From assembly GCA_015501055.1 (NCBI GenBank), contig JADNYV010000005.1:496001-560000 (forward strand): a stretch of 64,000 bases of DNA, given 5' to 3'. Shown piece by piece: positions 21,675 to 33,497 of this stretch. The DNA is from Mucidula mucida. Lineage: Eukaryota; Basidiomycota; Agaricomycetes; Agaricales; Physalacriaceae. The first letter of the stretch is position 1; the number at the start of each line of letters is the position of its first letter. Position numbers and translations under genes: made by a program. Below the pieces are notes generated by a model. That model searched no databases. It had not been told where the DNA came from and worked only from the letters and a program-made list of their open reading frames with translations.

Positions 21675-23009
21675 ATGGTCGGCTTTGTACGACTGTCGCT
21701 CCTTGTCCTTTCAAGTTTATCTCTCGCCTACGCTGGAATGAATAACTTTGGCGAGGCGTGTTCGCAATCCGACAGCCGCCTTCAAATCGGCACCTACCAA
21801 TTCTGGAGCGACTGCAACTCTCAGACATACTGCGCCGAGAACTCTACCTGTGCCCATAAAGGCTGCAGGAGAGACGAGTTTCCTTTTGGCTATCTGACTG
21901 GCTCCGAGGACATCCCCCAAAAGTGCTCTCGCGGTCAGTTTTGCCCCGACGAGCAAGACCGATGCCTCGACATACTTGCTGTCGGAAGTCCGTGTCAGCT
22001 CAACAGAGATGGTGCGTATCTTACCAGTCATGGCTGCATGTTTTCCAACATTGGACCAGACCAATGCGAAGGACCTCCTAACTTCAAAGAGCTTGCCGAC
22101 ACAAACGACCTGGGACTCAACGTCAATGGATCCGTCTGTCTCAACAACATCTGCATGTGTGTTTGCCGCGTCACTATCCGCGTAGGTTTCACTCACGGCT
22201 TTAGGTGGGCCAATGTTACGGAAGGCGAAACATGCGTCGTTGAGAACACCGCCTACATCGCGTACGGAACGCATCAGGAATTCATCAATATTGTGTCTCG
22301 GTACATTTTCATTTCCTCCCATATGACATCGTCCTAATTCTACTTTCAGAGGCAATTGTCGTTTGGGACTCTATTGTGATTCTCAATCGCTTATATGCAT
22401 CCGCAACAAAGGCATTGGTGAATCCTGCGATGCCGACAAGCAGTATGTTCATTCTTAAGCAAACCAATTACGCCTCGATTCTATCGTTAAACAGGTGTGA
22501 TACGTACAATTGCCTCAGTTCAGGGGTTTGCGGCGTCAGTCCCAAGACACCGCGGCATTTTGGTTCTTGGGTGTATGCTATAGTATGCATTGGAATATTC
22601 GGAGGTGACGATTTTCTTCGGAAGATGCGAGTTGGCGTTGATTGAGCTTACTAGGAATGTTCGGCACCTTGTTTGGACTTTTCTATATGCATCGCTCCCA
22701 ACGAGACCAGGAAAGAGAGAAGCGTCTACAGTATTGGCGCGAACAGGCATGCTTCCATGTTCCTTCCATTCCCAAGTTTGTTGAACATTTCGTCAGAATG
22801 CTTTCCATCAAAGTCTCGCTCAGATGCGCGAAACGGCACGCTCCTCTATCCTTTCTCTGCGAAACGACAGTCAGCGCAGTACGATGTATATGGACGAACC
22901 TCAAATGCAAGCACAGCGTCCTGCTTCAAAGGCGTCTGGTCTTCGCTACGTGAATGACCGTTTAGAGATGGATTCGGGACCATACCTCAGGCAAACGGAC
23001 CATTATTGA
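21675..23009 (+). CDS. cysteine-rich type I membrane protein, unknown
   Basis: Not assigned to a named family. Signal peptide MVGFVRLSLLVLSSLSLAYA is followed by an extracellular region with many paired cysteines (CNSQTYCAENSTCAHKGC, KCSRGQFCPDEQDRC, QCDTYNCLSSGVC) and possible N-glycosylation sites. One transmembrane segment, split by an intron, reads WVYAIVCIGIFG then GMFGTLFGLFYMH. It is followed by a charged juxtamembrane run RSQRDQEREKRLQYWREQ and a cytosolic tail ending SGPYLRQTDHY. At least five short introns are needed. Dickkopf- or EGF-like cysteine spacing is suggested but not proven. It is probably a cell-surface or secretory-pathway protein of the kind common in basidiomycetes. 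Confidence 0.7.
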
Positions 23010-23291
23010 TTACAATATTTCTTGACATTGTCTTGGACTGTATAATTCTACCGTGCATCTGTATGTACCATGTGTACTTGATGGACACTATACATTATCT
23101 TCGTTGTACAAGCGGTGCGTAATGGCTGCCCTCGTCAGAATAGTCATGATATAAACATTTCGAATGTTGAACATTGTCCAAGAACGTGAATTACGATTGT
23201 CCATGCAAGTCCAAGGTATACGCGACAGTTAAAGTACAAATGAATGTTGTAGAGTCGCGGAAAGAGAATAATGTAAGACAAGTTGGTATCG

Positions 23292-24421
23292 TTATTCGAA
23301 TGGATTCGTGCTTCCAGCCTGAGAAACGGTGAGCTGACGGACAAATATATGAGCGATCTGAATCACCTGGTTGTGACCTCCGCGATCGGGACCCTCTCCA
23401 CATCCACATAACCACTCGTGCCACCAGCGTACCTTGGGCGGCTCCTCTTCTTCGATTTCACGCCGAGAGGAGTCCATACGTGGTGTATTATTGGCTTTTG
23501 GTGGTACGTCAATAGGCGGCGGGGGTAATCCTAATGGTTTCGGCGGCCCCGGAGGTACAGGATGCGTAGAAGGCAGGGATATATCTGAAGAGGGATTCAT
23601 AACAGCTGTTTCTTGATGACTATCCGAGAATGGAGAAGTGGGAATTTCGAAAGGATTCTGGTGGTCCGTGGAGGTGCGCGGCGTGTTGGGTGATGTCGGC
23701 GTGGGAGACACGGCTTCAAGACGGACAACATCGAGTGAGTCCTCGGATTGCAACTTGGTATGATGATGCGGATATCTAGAACTGAGTCCTGGCGCCTTTG
23801 CTGTGGACCAGAAATTACTGGCTCGGCGGCCGACGTCCGATACTAGAGACGACGTGGGGGAATGCGTAGCGCCTTCGCGCGTAGTCGATAACCGGGCGTT
23901 TTTTCGACGCTGCCGTTCAGCGATTTCCCAGCGCCGCAAGGTCTGTCAGGGCCATCGTGTAAGGAGTATGGTTGGGCGGCTAGACCAAAGTCGGCATACC
24001 TCTTCGACTCGCCTCGTCTCTGCTTCCTGTTCTGTAGTTGGTGGGTATGCAGCTGCGTCAACAGCCTGTTCGTCGTCGGATTCGTCCTCAATTTGCATTG
24101 TTCCTTTCCCCGCCTTTGGTGTGGGCAGCAGATCCTGACAACACCGCTTAGAGCAGAGCATAGTAATCGGAACAGCAAACACACCTCGTCGGCACGTCTC
24201 CCGCCCATGTCCGAGCTCATTGACGGGGAACGCATGCGTGAATTCAAGGCGGTAGATTCGTCATGAATATTCGCGGTTGCTGCCCGTTCCTTCCCTTTTC
24301 TAGTTGGTGTTTGGTCGTCATCAGCCCATGGACGAGAGCCGGCGACGTCTGTTTCTACAGGCGAAGGGGACGACGACGGTCGGTTGGGCATGACCGTTTC
24401 CAGTGATGAAATGGATGCCAT
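23292..24421 (-). CDS. unknown protein with conserved WWHEWLCGC motif
   Basis: Not recognised. Start MASISSLETVMPNRPSSS at 24421. The first part is Ser/Pro-rich and disordered, followed by acidic DESDDEQAVDAAAYPP. After an intron comes a helical basic segment RRWEIAERQRRKNARLS. More Ser/Pro-rich sequence and a proline run (PPGPPKPLGLPPPPIDVPP) lead to a striking C-terminal block PPKVRWWHEWLCGCGEG, which looks conserved. A last intron after GGHNQ joins AGSTNPFE and the stop at 23292. The Cys-containing C-terminal block could be lipid-modified or bind a partner; this is inference. No enzyme motif is present. Confidence 0.65.
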
Positions 24422-25423
24422 GAAGGCAGGAACGTGAACCCTGTACAGGACAATCCTTGATTCCTTCTTAGCGCGTGGGAACCCGGATCTCGCCTTAAAG
24501 GGTAATCGCCTTCGCCTGGGCGCGCACTACGAGACTAGGTGATGATGAGAGTAGTTCAACTCGCTCTTGCTAAGAGTAACAAGCGCCAAGTCGTGATACG
24601 ACCATCAATGATTGTGCGTTTGATCTCGCGAGGTCCTGGAGTCCAAGTCGAACAAATTTAGATCCTAGCTCATCTATGCTGGCGTCCCAAAGTACGCATT
24701 GATAAAATGTCATTCGCATTGGATGTCTATGTTCGGTGTTCTACGCGGATGAGGTAGTGTCAAGTGTTTGTAAAATGATCCAATCTATCATGTCCAGCAT
24801 AATCATGTTGTTCTATCATATAAATCACTGCCAGTCATTTCAACCCCGGCTCAGTTTCTTCCTCTTGTGACAGCGTTGGTGAGTTCTAACAGAGAGGGTA
24901 CCCTTGCACCTATTCCCTCGTCGCAATTGATATGTAACGCTGTATTCAAGACGATCCTGTATAAGTTCCTTACATGTGCAACATCTCCGTGAGATGAGAG
25001 ATACATTATTCCAGGCAGTCGCATCAATTTGAAAGGAGGAAAGAACATGAGGAAACAAGCCAGAGTTGACGCAACCAGCGATGTCGTTGACGTTATGTTC
25101 GCATGATCTGAGAGTTTAGATTGCTAGCATCTCTGCATGACCCGAAACAAGACGAAACATCCCAGGGTGTTTACTGAAGTCGAATACTGTCGAAAGGTCC
25201 GGTTCAACCTACTTATCAGGCAGCAGCAATTGAACACTTCAAGGGGTGCCACAACGCCCTGCAGATGATAACGACCTGACAGTGAGCATGTAAAGCCCAG
25301 TGACGATAGGCTCGAAGTGCCTCTGCCGGTTAAATGCCGGATAACTCCGCGTGTCGCTAGGGTATTATAAGGCGTTTCTTATCGCAATGAGCACCCACCT
25401 CTTGACTTGATATCACTGCTACA
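24422..25423. other. 1-kb intergenic region
   Basis: Between the divergent unknown gene (minus) and bleomycin hydrolase (plus). No open frame has coding character, no tRNA-like B box is seen, and there is no clear TATA box. It should hold both promoters. This is the longest gene-free stretch in the window. Confidence 0.5.
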
Positions 25424-27273
25424 ATGGGTTCAGCGTCGTCTCGTCCATCGGCAGCCACAAGCAACTTTGTCGAGAGCAGCAACGAGAAGCGTTCTCTCGA
25501 CAGCCTTACATCGTCCTTCCAGACTGTCACGGTCCGGGATGCAGTATCTCCCGACGGGTCCCTTTCGTTATCCAACGTAACCGACTGGGAGACCGATGCA
25601 GCAGCCGACCCCAAGGCCGACCTTGCTCGTACCATCTTGCAGCACACAAACATCCGCGATGCGCTTGTGGCCCGACAGGCAGTCATTGCTGACAGCCACG
25701 TATTCAATCATGAAATCGACTTCAAGACCGGTCCTATCACCAATCAGAAGTCAAGTGGTCGGTGCTGGCTCTTCGCGACGACGAATGTGTTGCGCTACGA
25801 GATCATGAAGAAGCTCAAGTTGAAGGAGTTCCAGCTTTCCCAGGCAAGTGCTTGATTCCACCACACGTTTGAGACAGCTGACGACCCTTTCAGTCTTACC
25901 TCTTCTTTTGGGATAAGCTCAACAAGTCCAACTACTACCTCGAGCTCTCGATTGAACTTGCGGATCGTCCTCTTGATGACCGGCTCGTATCCCACCTTGC
26001 TGGAGATCTAATCAGTGATGGCGGTCAGTGGGATATGGCTGTCAACCTTGTTGAAACGTATGGTGTCGTTCCTCAAGATATCTTCCCGGAATCAACCCAT
26101 TCTTCCTTATCTGGGCCGTTGAATACGTTACTGAAGACAAAGCTTCGTGAAGATGCTATTATTCTCCGGGACCTCTCCAACTCTCTCAAGGACAAGTCTC
26201 TGGCACCGGCTACTATCACGTCCACTCTGCGTGCGGAGAAGGAGCGTCTGATGAAGGAAGTCTACAACATTATGACCGCTACTCTTGGTGTTCCCCCCTT
26301 ACCTGGCAGCAAGTTTGTCTGGGACTACTATGACAGCGACGGCAAGCCTGGTCAATTCAACGGCACTGCTACCGAGTTCTTCGAGAAATACGCGTCCAAG
26401 CCTTATGCGGTAGGTTCCTCTTGACGCATCGGAGAATCACACTAACCATTGATTTCATATAGCCGAAAGACTCTTTTTCACTCGTCAATGATCCTCGCAA
26501 CGAGTACTCCAAGCTGTACACTGTTGATAAACTTGGAAACATTTGGGGCGGGAGACCAGTTATGTGTAAGCGCCTTGTTGCTGCTATTCGTGGTTTCTTA
26601 TGCTTTCGCTAGATGTCAATACCGAGATAGAGAACATGAAGGCCACAGTCATCAAGGTACGCAATTTGGCAATGTGCTGGTTGATTTTCCTCAACAAATA
26701 TGTTAGATGATCAAAGCTGGAGTGCCCGTCTTTTTCGGTTGCGATGTTGGCCAGTTTTCGGATAGAGTTGCTGGCGTTATGGATCCCGCACTCTTCAAGT
26801 ACGAGGTACTCATGTAGTGCTATACTCTTTGTTGCGATTGGCTGAACTTTCCCACTTAGACGGCATTTGATATCAAACTCGGGTTGACGAAAGCTCAACG
26901 TTTACAAGTCAACGAGTCTGCAATGACCCATGCCATGGTTATTTCCGGTGTGCACCTCGATTCCGACGGTAAACCTCTCAGATACAAGGTTGAGAACTCA
27001 TGGGGAGATTCCGGCGGGAACAAGGGCTACTATCTGATGACTGATGCATGGTTTGAAGAGTGAGTGAGGATTGATCCTTGCCTATTCGCCATTCTGATTT
27101 TCGAAAGATTTGTATACCAAGTTGTCGTTCCTCGCGCCCTTGCTCCGAAGGATCTCGTGAAGGTCTTCGACGGCGGCAACCCCCACGTATACCCTGCCTG
27201 GGATCCAATGGTAAGAATCTATGCCCATTGGTTCTGGATTCCTTTAATCACTTTACAGGGCACCCTCGCCTAA
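25424..27273 (+). CDS. bleomycin hydrolase (papain-like aminopeptidase)
   Basis: Cytosolic cysteine aminopeptidase of peptidase family C1B (yeast Lap3/Blh1, human BLMH), which forms a barrel-like hexamer and has homocysteine-thiolactonase activity in characterised members. The catalytic Cys is in KSSGRCWLFA (TGC near 25763), the His in MTHAMVISG and the Asn in VENSWGD. Other family blocks are LSQSYLFFWDKLNKSNYYLE, GGQWDMAVNLVETYGVVP and VFFGCDVGQFSD. The product ends NPHVYPAWDPMGTLA, the usual C-terminus whose tail sits in the active site. Five or six introns join in phase. The N-terminal extension MGSASSRPSAATSNF has Gly2 and Ser6, compatible with N-myristoylation, which is unusual for this family and unproven. 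Confidence 0.93.
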
Positions 27274-27579
27274 GAGAACGCCGGTCGTCTAGTTCCGTTG
27301 ATTCTGCTATATCTCGAAATGAATGTACAAATGGAAGGTGTTCTTGTTACAGTCATTAGCGCGAAGTCTCAGACGTATACCGAGCATCTTTATCTCCACC
27401 GGTTGAAGCGACTGCGTGCGATGCTCGCCACAAAGAATGGCAGGTCCCACATGTTCGACGCCTGTGCCTTGATCGTTTGACGCGATCATCGTCGCTTAGG
27501 ACAACGAATATATTACTTCGAACAAGTCTCCGTCCTCTGCCCGCTTTCATTCCTTCCTTCACCTTGTCACTCTTTCAAA
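27274..27579. other. spacer, nothing recognised
   Basis: A 306-bp tandem spacer between bleomycin hydrolase and the next plus-strand gene. Short overlapping frames on both strands show no coding features. Confidence 0.45.
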
Positions 27580-29082
27580 ATGGTCAAATCCTCCGGTTTC
27601 CGCTTACCTTCGTTCTCAGGATGGGTGGGTATTGTATGGGCAGTGTTACAGATCAAAGAATCGCACGAATGTCAGTCATGATTGCCTTACTCTTGCACTA
27701 TTGAATGCTATACCGTTTCAGATAGTCAAGTGGTGTTAGAGGAAGAAGAAACCTTTGTTGGCGAATCCAGATCGTACAACGACAGCGAGGAGGATATTGG
27801 CCTTCTTAATCCCGAGAATGCTTCTAACCGCAGGAAACCTAAACGCCCGAAGCGTTCAGGTTGCTGCGTGTGCTGCGGATTGAAGTAAGTTCTACTTCTC
27901 ACTCCTGGGGGGAAAATGACGACGTTAGTTCTCGTATCCAAGCTGTTCACTATTTTGGAAAGCCTTCGCTATTGTCTTGGCCGTTACTGGCGCTTGGTAC
28001 GCCGTAGAATTGATAAAATGGGCGGTGACTGTACGCAAGAATTTCGTGGCTGGTTCTTATCGTTGACTTAATTTGCAGCCCGCTCCTACCGGTCTTGAAC
28101 ATATGCCTGTATACAGTACATCTCTCGGCTGCCTCTCTGCTCCTTACGTCTACAACGGCGGCAAGACTTCAGTTTCCATACCTGCTGGCTCTCGTTACGA
28201 TCATGCAATCGACGTTCACGGTGGATCGCCTGGAACCATATTCATCGCCGAAGGCTCAGTGGATGCTACAGAAATTCAATATGACATCCTCATTCGGTCT
28301 AACGACGAATCTCTCCTCAGCCAAATTTCGCTCATCTATCCCATGGAAAGTGAAGTCGAGAACAGTCGCTTTCTGCTATCTACACCTCTGGCTGCTGAAG
28401 ACAAGTGTCTGCGTTTTGACATTGTCATGCGTATTCCTCCTACACTCAAAAAACTACATGTCGCCTCAGTATGTGTTCACCGCAACGAATTGACGGAGTA
28501 CTCACCATTGTATAGCACACCGCTGCCCACGTCCAATTCGATCCTAAGTCCAAGTTCTCCATGGATGACCTCTTTGTCACCTTGTACTACTCAACAACAG
28601 ACAACATGATTTTACCTCACGAAAACGTCCATGCTACTCATATGAGCCTGGAGGTCTACCGAGGTTGGATCGTCGGTGACGTATCTATCGTCAGTAGCAC
28701 CAGTTCCTGACTCAACGAGGCAACGGAGTCGCCAATGTGCGCGTGCACCCCGTCCCAAGTGAGGCCTCAATCCCTGCTTATCTCCAAACGACGACCGGAG
28801 CAGGTCGCACCGACGTGTTTTATATCTCTGATAACGCGTCGCCGCATCGTCCCATCCGAAGCGAGCACACTTCGTCGCTGAATGCCAACGTCTATTTGAC
28901 ATACGAGCACTCAGATTTTCGGGGCGCATCGCTATGAACTCGCGTTCGTACACGGCAACGGGTATGCGTGACTACCCGCGGTGGATGGGGATGATTCGAA
29001 ATGGACGCACTGGATAGACAACAAGGTTGGGGAGGATACAATCTCGGTGAAGTCCAGGGGTTGGACCGGACTTTATTTCTAG
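27580..29082 (+). CDS. type II membrane protein with large exterior domain
   Basis: Possibly a basidiomycete DUF7330-type protein; this name is from general resemblance only. Start MVKSSGFRLPSFSGWV at 27580; a short intron joins DSQVVLEEEETFVGE. An acidic, then Lys/Arg- and Cys-rich segment (KRPKRSGCCVCCGLN) precedes one transmembrane helix (LFWKAFAIVLAVTGAWYAVEL). The rest is a beta-rich exterior domain (SVSIPAGSRYDHAIDVHGG, IRSNDESLLSQISLIYP). The last exon is disrupted: HSDFRG, AHRYELAFVHG, VCVTTRGGWG and DDSKWTHWIDNKVGED lie in shifting frames, each junction repaired by one extra base (see findings). Read as given, translation stops at 28937. With repair it would end SRGWTGLYF at 29082. 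Confidence 0.6.
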
Positions 29083-29145
29083 TTTTATTCCTCTGCTATG
29101 TGTAAAAATTAGAACAGCGAATAGCACACAACAATCTTCCAAGGA

Positions 29146-29852
29146 TTATGGGGTGGTATCACTTGACGATGACGCCAAACGCGAATCTTCATCGAGTTTT
29201 TGTTGCCGTCGCGTCGCGTAAGTTATAGCGGAGCGTTGGTCCAAGGCTTCATTTATAGCAGCCCGTCGCGTCAACGTTGTCTGGATCACAATGACCCCAA
29301 CGGCCTGTGAATGGATGAGTGCAAGCAAGGTTTGTAAGGCATAATCCTTACAAAGCCACACCCGCCATGATCAAGCGGTCCTTCCAAGAATCATCCACCG
29401 GACCACTTTCATAAAGGTCTCTATGTCTCCGTACATGCATAGCTCGTCGTGAAGCAGTCGTAGCCGCCGTGGTTTTCTCCGCCGGGCTCGGCTTGGCGGG
29501 CTTTCTACCTCGCAGGATATCGTATGCTTGCCCTATGGCCTGAAATCGATTGTGGGCAGCCTCGGACGACATGGTCGCGTCCGCCTTGTCGGGGTGATAC
29601 AGTCGCACGAGTTCATAGTCTGGCTAAAGTTAGGAAGGCGACAACTCGAAAGACAAGATATTTACACCGCGTTTTGATTTGCTCGGAGGATGCAGTTGAG
29701 GATAAGTGGAATATTTGGTGCGGACTGGGGTTTGGATGGCGCGGAAATGGAAATGGATTGGAGTTTCTTGAGGACCATCGTCGGCTAGAGAAAGGGTAAC
29801 TCAGCGAGCAACGACAAGACTTGAAGCCATGTTGTGAGACCAAGACGTTCAT
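29146..29852 (-). CDS. J-domain protein with C-terminal membrane segment
   Basis: DnaJ/Hsp40 co-chaperone that would stimulate an Hsp70 ATPase. Start MNVLVSQHGFKSCRCS at 29852, a basic Arg/Ser leader that could target mitochondria. The J domain starts near HQIFHLSSTASSEQIKTR. A short intron with donor GTAAAT restores YYELVRLYHPDK, giving the HPD motif, then NRFQAIGQAYDILRG. A 55-nt intron joins DRLIMAG to AVGVIVIQTTL, making one hydrophobic helix. The tail is charged. The pattern of N-terminal J domain followed by one membrane helix resembles small membrane-bound J-proteins, but the exact orthologue is not clear. Confidence 0.8.
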
Positions 29853-30052
29853 AGTTAAGAGCAGTTCGGAACCACGATCCGGTCTAGACGATCATTTGAA
29901 TCAACTGTTCTATTCGAGCCCATTAGTTACAATAATAATACAAACGGAGATCTACATATTCATGCGATTAAGGGATTGTAGGTAGCAAAGAGCGTTGATG
30001 CTTGTCCGGAAGCGAGTACTGCTATAATCTATATGCAAACTAGATGGATATT

Positions 30053-32262
30053 CTAATGTGGTAGATGCTCATGTCCATTCTCATGCTGGCTATCTATGTG
30101 GGTAGGGGAAGTGGTAGAACTCGTAGGAGAGTCAATGAAAGATGTGGGAGGAGTGGTAGACCATCTTCGAGCCATCTTGCCACTCGGATACGGCTGGTTT
30201 ATTTCCGGATCCAAAGGTACACTGCGCTCAGGCGTTGGCTGGCTGTGAGCGGAAAACAACCGATTCTTCTTTTCGTCTTTCTCTAACATGCCATTGTCCT
30301 CCGCTGATGACTCCTGGTGGACAGTAGAATCGTTGTCGGACGACTTTCTACGATTCCAGAGTCGATTGACACCCAAGTGGAGCACTAGATTGATCAAGAC
30401 GACGATCACGGTCACGCTGAAAACAACCGCAATGACGATGCCGATAACTACGCGAGGAATGGGCGAGACATTCAGGCGTTCTAAAAAGGCAATCAGCAAG
30501 CCTGTGCAGACGAGCCGTATGACCGCCAAGAAAGACGAGAACACATCTGCGCCTCGCGTCTTGTGTGGTCGCAAAACCAGGACGCTGATCAGTACTGCGA
30601 GTTCCAAGATCATGAGGAGAATGATCTGGGGTAGACCATCTGCATGTCCGAAGGAGATGAACACGGAGCGTAGGACAATGGCAGCCAACGGGATGAGGAA
30701 GTAGAAATAGCGAGGGTTGAGGTATTGAGCGTATAGCGGGCCGTAGGACGACAGTAGCTCGGGGCGACTGTAAAGAGAATATGGTGTGGATCGCCGGGCC
30801 TCACGCATCGTCACAAACACCGCGTAGCCCAACCAGCCACAGATCGCGAGGAAGGCTATGACAGAGAGGAGGACAGACACCCATGAATCCTTCAGTGTCC
30901 ATTGGAAGAATGTGAAGACAATGATAGGGAAGAATGTCATTAGAACCTGACAACACATTAGCGTACTGAAAGCAAGGCGGCAATGTATCCTTACCAAGCG
31001 CAAAGACCACGCACGAACGAATGCGGGATACCTGACTCGATGCTCCACATACCGATCCGACTGGCTCGGGTTCAGGTGTTGCAACACTAACAGCACCGCG
31101 TAAATCAGAGCAAAAACGCCGATTGCGATAGCATAAAAGATGAGCAAGCAGAGGAAGACAGTCATGAAAGCGTTCGCTGAGGCAATGTTACAGAGTTAAC
31201 GTATGTGGGAACTCCTGCGTCGAGAACATTGGAGGATGTGCCAGTCACCGTAGCGACCGTGGAGAAAATTTTGTAGTTGGCAAAGTTGGGAGTATAGGCC
31301 GAGGGTAAACCGCGAGTAACCACGGCGTTGTACGGGCTATATTTTCGGTTCACGAACTCCACGGCAGAATTCGACGTGGAGTTTGCCATATTTCCTCCTG
31401 TTCGGTGTCTCATGCTGTCAATCGAGCTTTGCATAGAGGTGGAGTGCACGAGTCCCAACGCCCAGGCGAAATTGAGCGCATAAGCGCGATAGACCACTGG
31501 ATAATTGAGGTTGAGAAATGCAGACGCGGCAATGGTCTGATATAAATGGAGCATATCCACGAGGCGGAAGGGGAGCAAGGCATTGGGAGATAAGGATTGC
31601 CATGCTGCGACTGCAGTCGTGGCAATGGTGATGCCTGCTGTTGTCCACGACACTGCGGGCTGCTTCATGGACCAACCGTTGGAAAGAGTCGCCTGCACGC
31701 ATGCCTTGAGTGCTCCAGTGCCGACCTCGTTCAAAGAGAGCTGCGCATAACCCTCCAAGTCCGGTATGACAAATGCGATGCCTGGGATGTTGTTTGAAAT
31801 ATCCACGGACGATGGCAGCGAGAGCGTATCCGAGCCGACAAAGTTGTACATGGGGAGGGGACAGAGAGCGCCGCCAAGAATGTTGCAGAGGTCGATGGTG
31901 ATGTTGACGGGCTTTATGCCATAGACATTGAGAAGCAAGCTGGCTGTGACATTGACGTTGTCCTCCTGGAAAGGGAATGAGACCAGGAACGAAAAGTAAC
32001 GGAATATCACGTACAACGCTGGACGCGGAAACATTGAAGAAGATGGACTGATTGTTGTTGTAATAAGTTATGTCAAACTGCTGGACGAGGAGTGATTCTG
32101 GTGGGTCACAATAGGTTACAGAGGACGTGTCTGCGAGCGGTATGTGAGAGGGACGCTTCGGTAAATGGAGGGCTAATACGTACACAGAATCTGCTCCCTG
32201 GCGAGCGATGGAGCAGCTATCAGCAGGGTCGTTAAAAATGCAGCTCGCAACCTGGCGAGCAT
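30053..32262 (-). CDS. TRP-like channel / flavin carrier (ML + TRP domains)
   Basis: Fungal Pkd2/Flc family membrane protein, implicated in calcium handling, FAD transport into the ER and wall integrity in yeasts. Start MLARLRAAFLTTLLIAAPSLA (signal peptide) at 32262. A lumenal ML-like domain carries NITIDLCNILGGALCPLP and ends near the first membrane spans. The TRP region has about nine hydrophobic helices, including FLCLLIFYAIAIGVFALIYA, VLMTFFPIIVFTFFQW, WVSVLLSVIAFLAICGWLGY and VVIGIVIAVVFSVTVIVV. The cytosolic C-terminal tail is Ser/Pro-rich and ends HENGHEHLPH. Several short introns are needed in the N-terminal half. The family call is firm; the specific transport activity is not determinable here. 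Confidence 0.87.
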
Positions 32263-32774
32263 TGCGGGTCGTAAACGTGAGAGAGAGGAGGAGGGTGGGT
32301 TGGATGGTGTAAGGACAGCACTGAATAAAAGGCAACAGCCTGTCAGCAGGGCGGATACGAAGACCATTGTTCTTCTTACGGAATCAGGCAATTTGGAGCC
32401 TATTGTTCGCTGGGAGGCGGTGTCAGGGCCTGGCGGTCTATGTTTGGTTGCGAGATTGGAACACAAATGCAAGCAAAGTCGAGCCAATTTCTAGTCGGAC
32501 AGCTGGCAGATAATTGGTAACCAGAATCTGTGTCGTTGGGAGAGTGAATGGTCACTGGCGAATGTTGACTGCACGATGGTGGCGGAAGCAGCCAAAGTCG
32601 CGGAAGCAACCAGCTACTAGATGTGCTTTTGACAAGCGGGATGAGGTAGCTCTCCAAGTACTCCACGCCGAGGGGGGGCGCGGCTTGAGCAAATATCCTG
32701 ACCCTAACCCCAGGCGCGCCGGTACGTGACTTGGTCTCCGGTTTTGTCCTGCGCAAAGCCAAAATTCAACAACC
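32263..32774. other. divergent promoter region, TRP-like channel / OSCP
   Basis: A 512-bp spacer between divergent start codons, expected to hold both promoters. Short frames overlap it but show no domain. No clear TATA box is seen. Confidence 0.45.
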
Positions 32775-33497
32775 ATGTTCGCTGCTCGCGCCGTCCGAAC
32801 TGTTCCAGCACTGGGAAACCGTGCGGCGTCCTCTATCGCCCTCAAGTATTCCAATGCCATCTATGGCGCCGCCCTCGCAAAGTCGCCGGCGACACTCACA
32901 AAGGTCCAGGCTGAGCTCGCCAGCGTGTCGTCGACCATAAAAGCCGACGCCGCCGTGGCTACATTCATTGGCAACCCCACCCTTTCCGCCAAAGACCGTA
33001 CAGCCGGCCTCAACTCCCTCTATTCCTCGCTCGACACCAAGAAACAGCCTTTGTCAGAACTCACAAAGAATCTCCTTGCCGTCCTATCCGAAAACGGCAG
33101 ACTCGGCGAGACGCAGGGCGTCATCGAAGGCTTCAACGAGCTAGTCGCCCAGTACCAGGGAGAATTGACGGTTACAGTCACTTCCGCTTCCCCTTTGCCC
33201 AAAGATATCCAGACACGCCTCGAGACATCCCTGAAGCAATCCCAGACTGCCCAGAAGGCAAAGTCCGTCAAGGTTGTCAACAAGGTAATCGACTTCCTGT
33301 TCTCCGGTTACCCCTTCATTCACATCGCCGCAGGTCAACCCGTCGGTTCTTGGTGGCTTCGTGGTCGACTTCGGTGACAAGACCATCGACCTTAGTGTCC
33401 AATCCCGTGTCACCAAGCTCAATGCCGTCCTCCAACGTAAGCTGTTTCCGTTCTTGCGGCCTCTCCGCATTCTAATCCCGCTGTAGAGTCTGTATAA
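32775..33497 (+). CDS. ATP5: ATP synthase subunit 5 (OSCP), mitochondrial
   Basis: Oligomycin-sensitivity-conferring protein of the F1Fo ATP synthase stator stalk, the homologue of bacterial delta. Start MFAARAVRTVPALGNRAASS is a mitochondrial presequence. The helical N-terminal domain follows: IYGAALAKSPATLTKVQAEL, then a TLSAKDRTAGLNSL region, and NLLAVLSENGRLGETQGVIE. The C-terminal domain has VTSASPLPKDIQTRLETSLK. An intron after VVNK leads to VNPSVLGGFVVDFGDKTIDL, the family's closing signature. A final intron splits the end, giving AVLQQSV and stop at 33497. Length (just over 200 residues) is normal. Confidence 0.93.

Noticed and set aside
24422..25423. Possible tRNA or small RNA gene in the longest spacer
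   Set aside because: No B-box with the GGTTCGA core and no cloverleaf-like pairing could be seen by eye.
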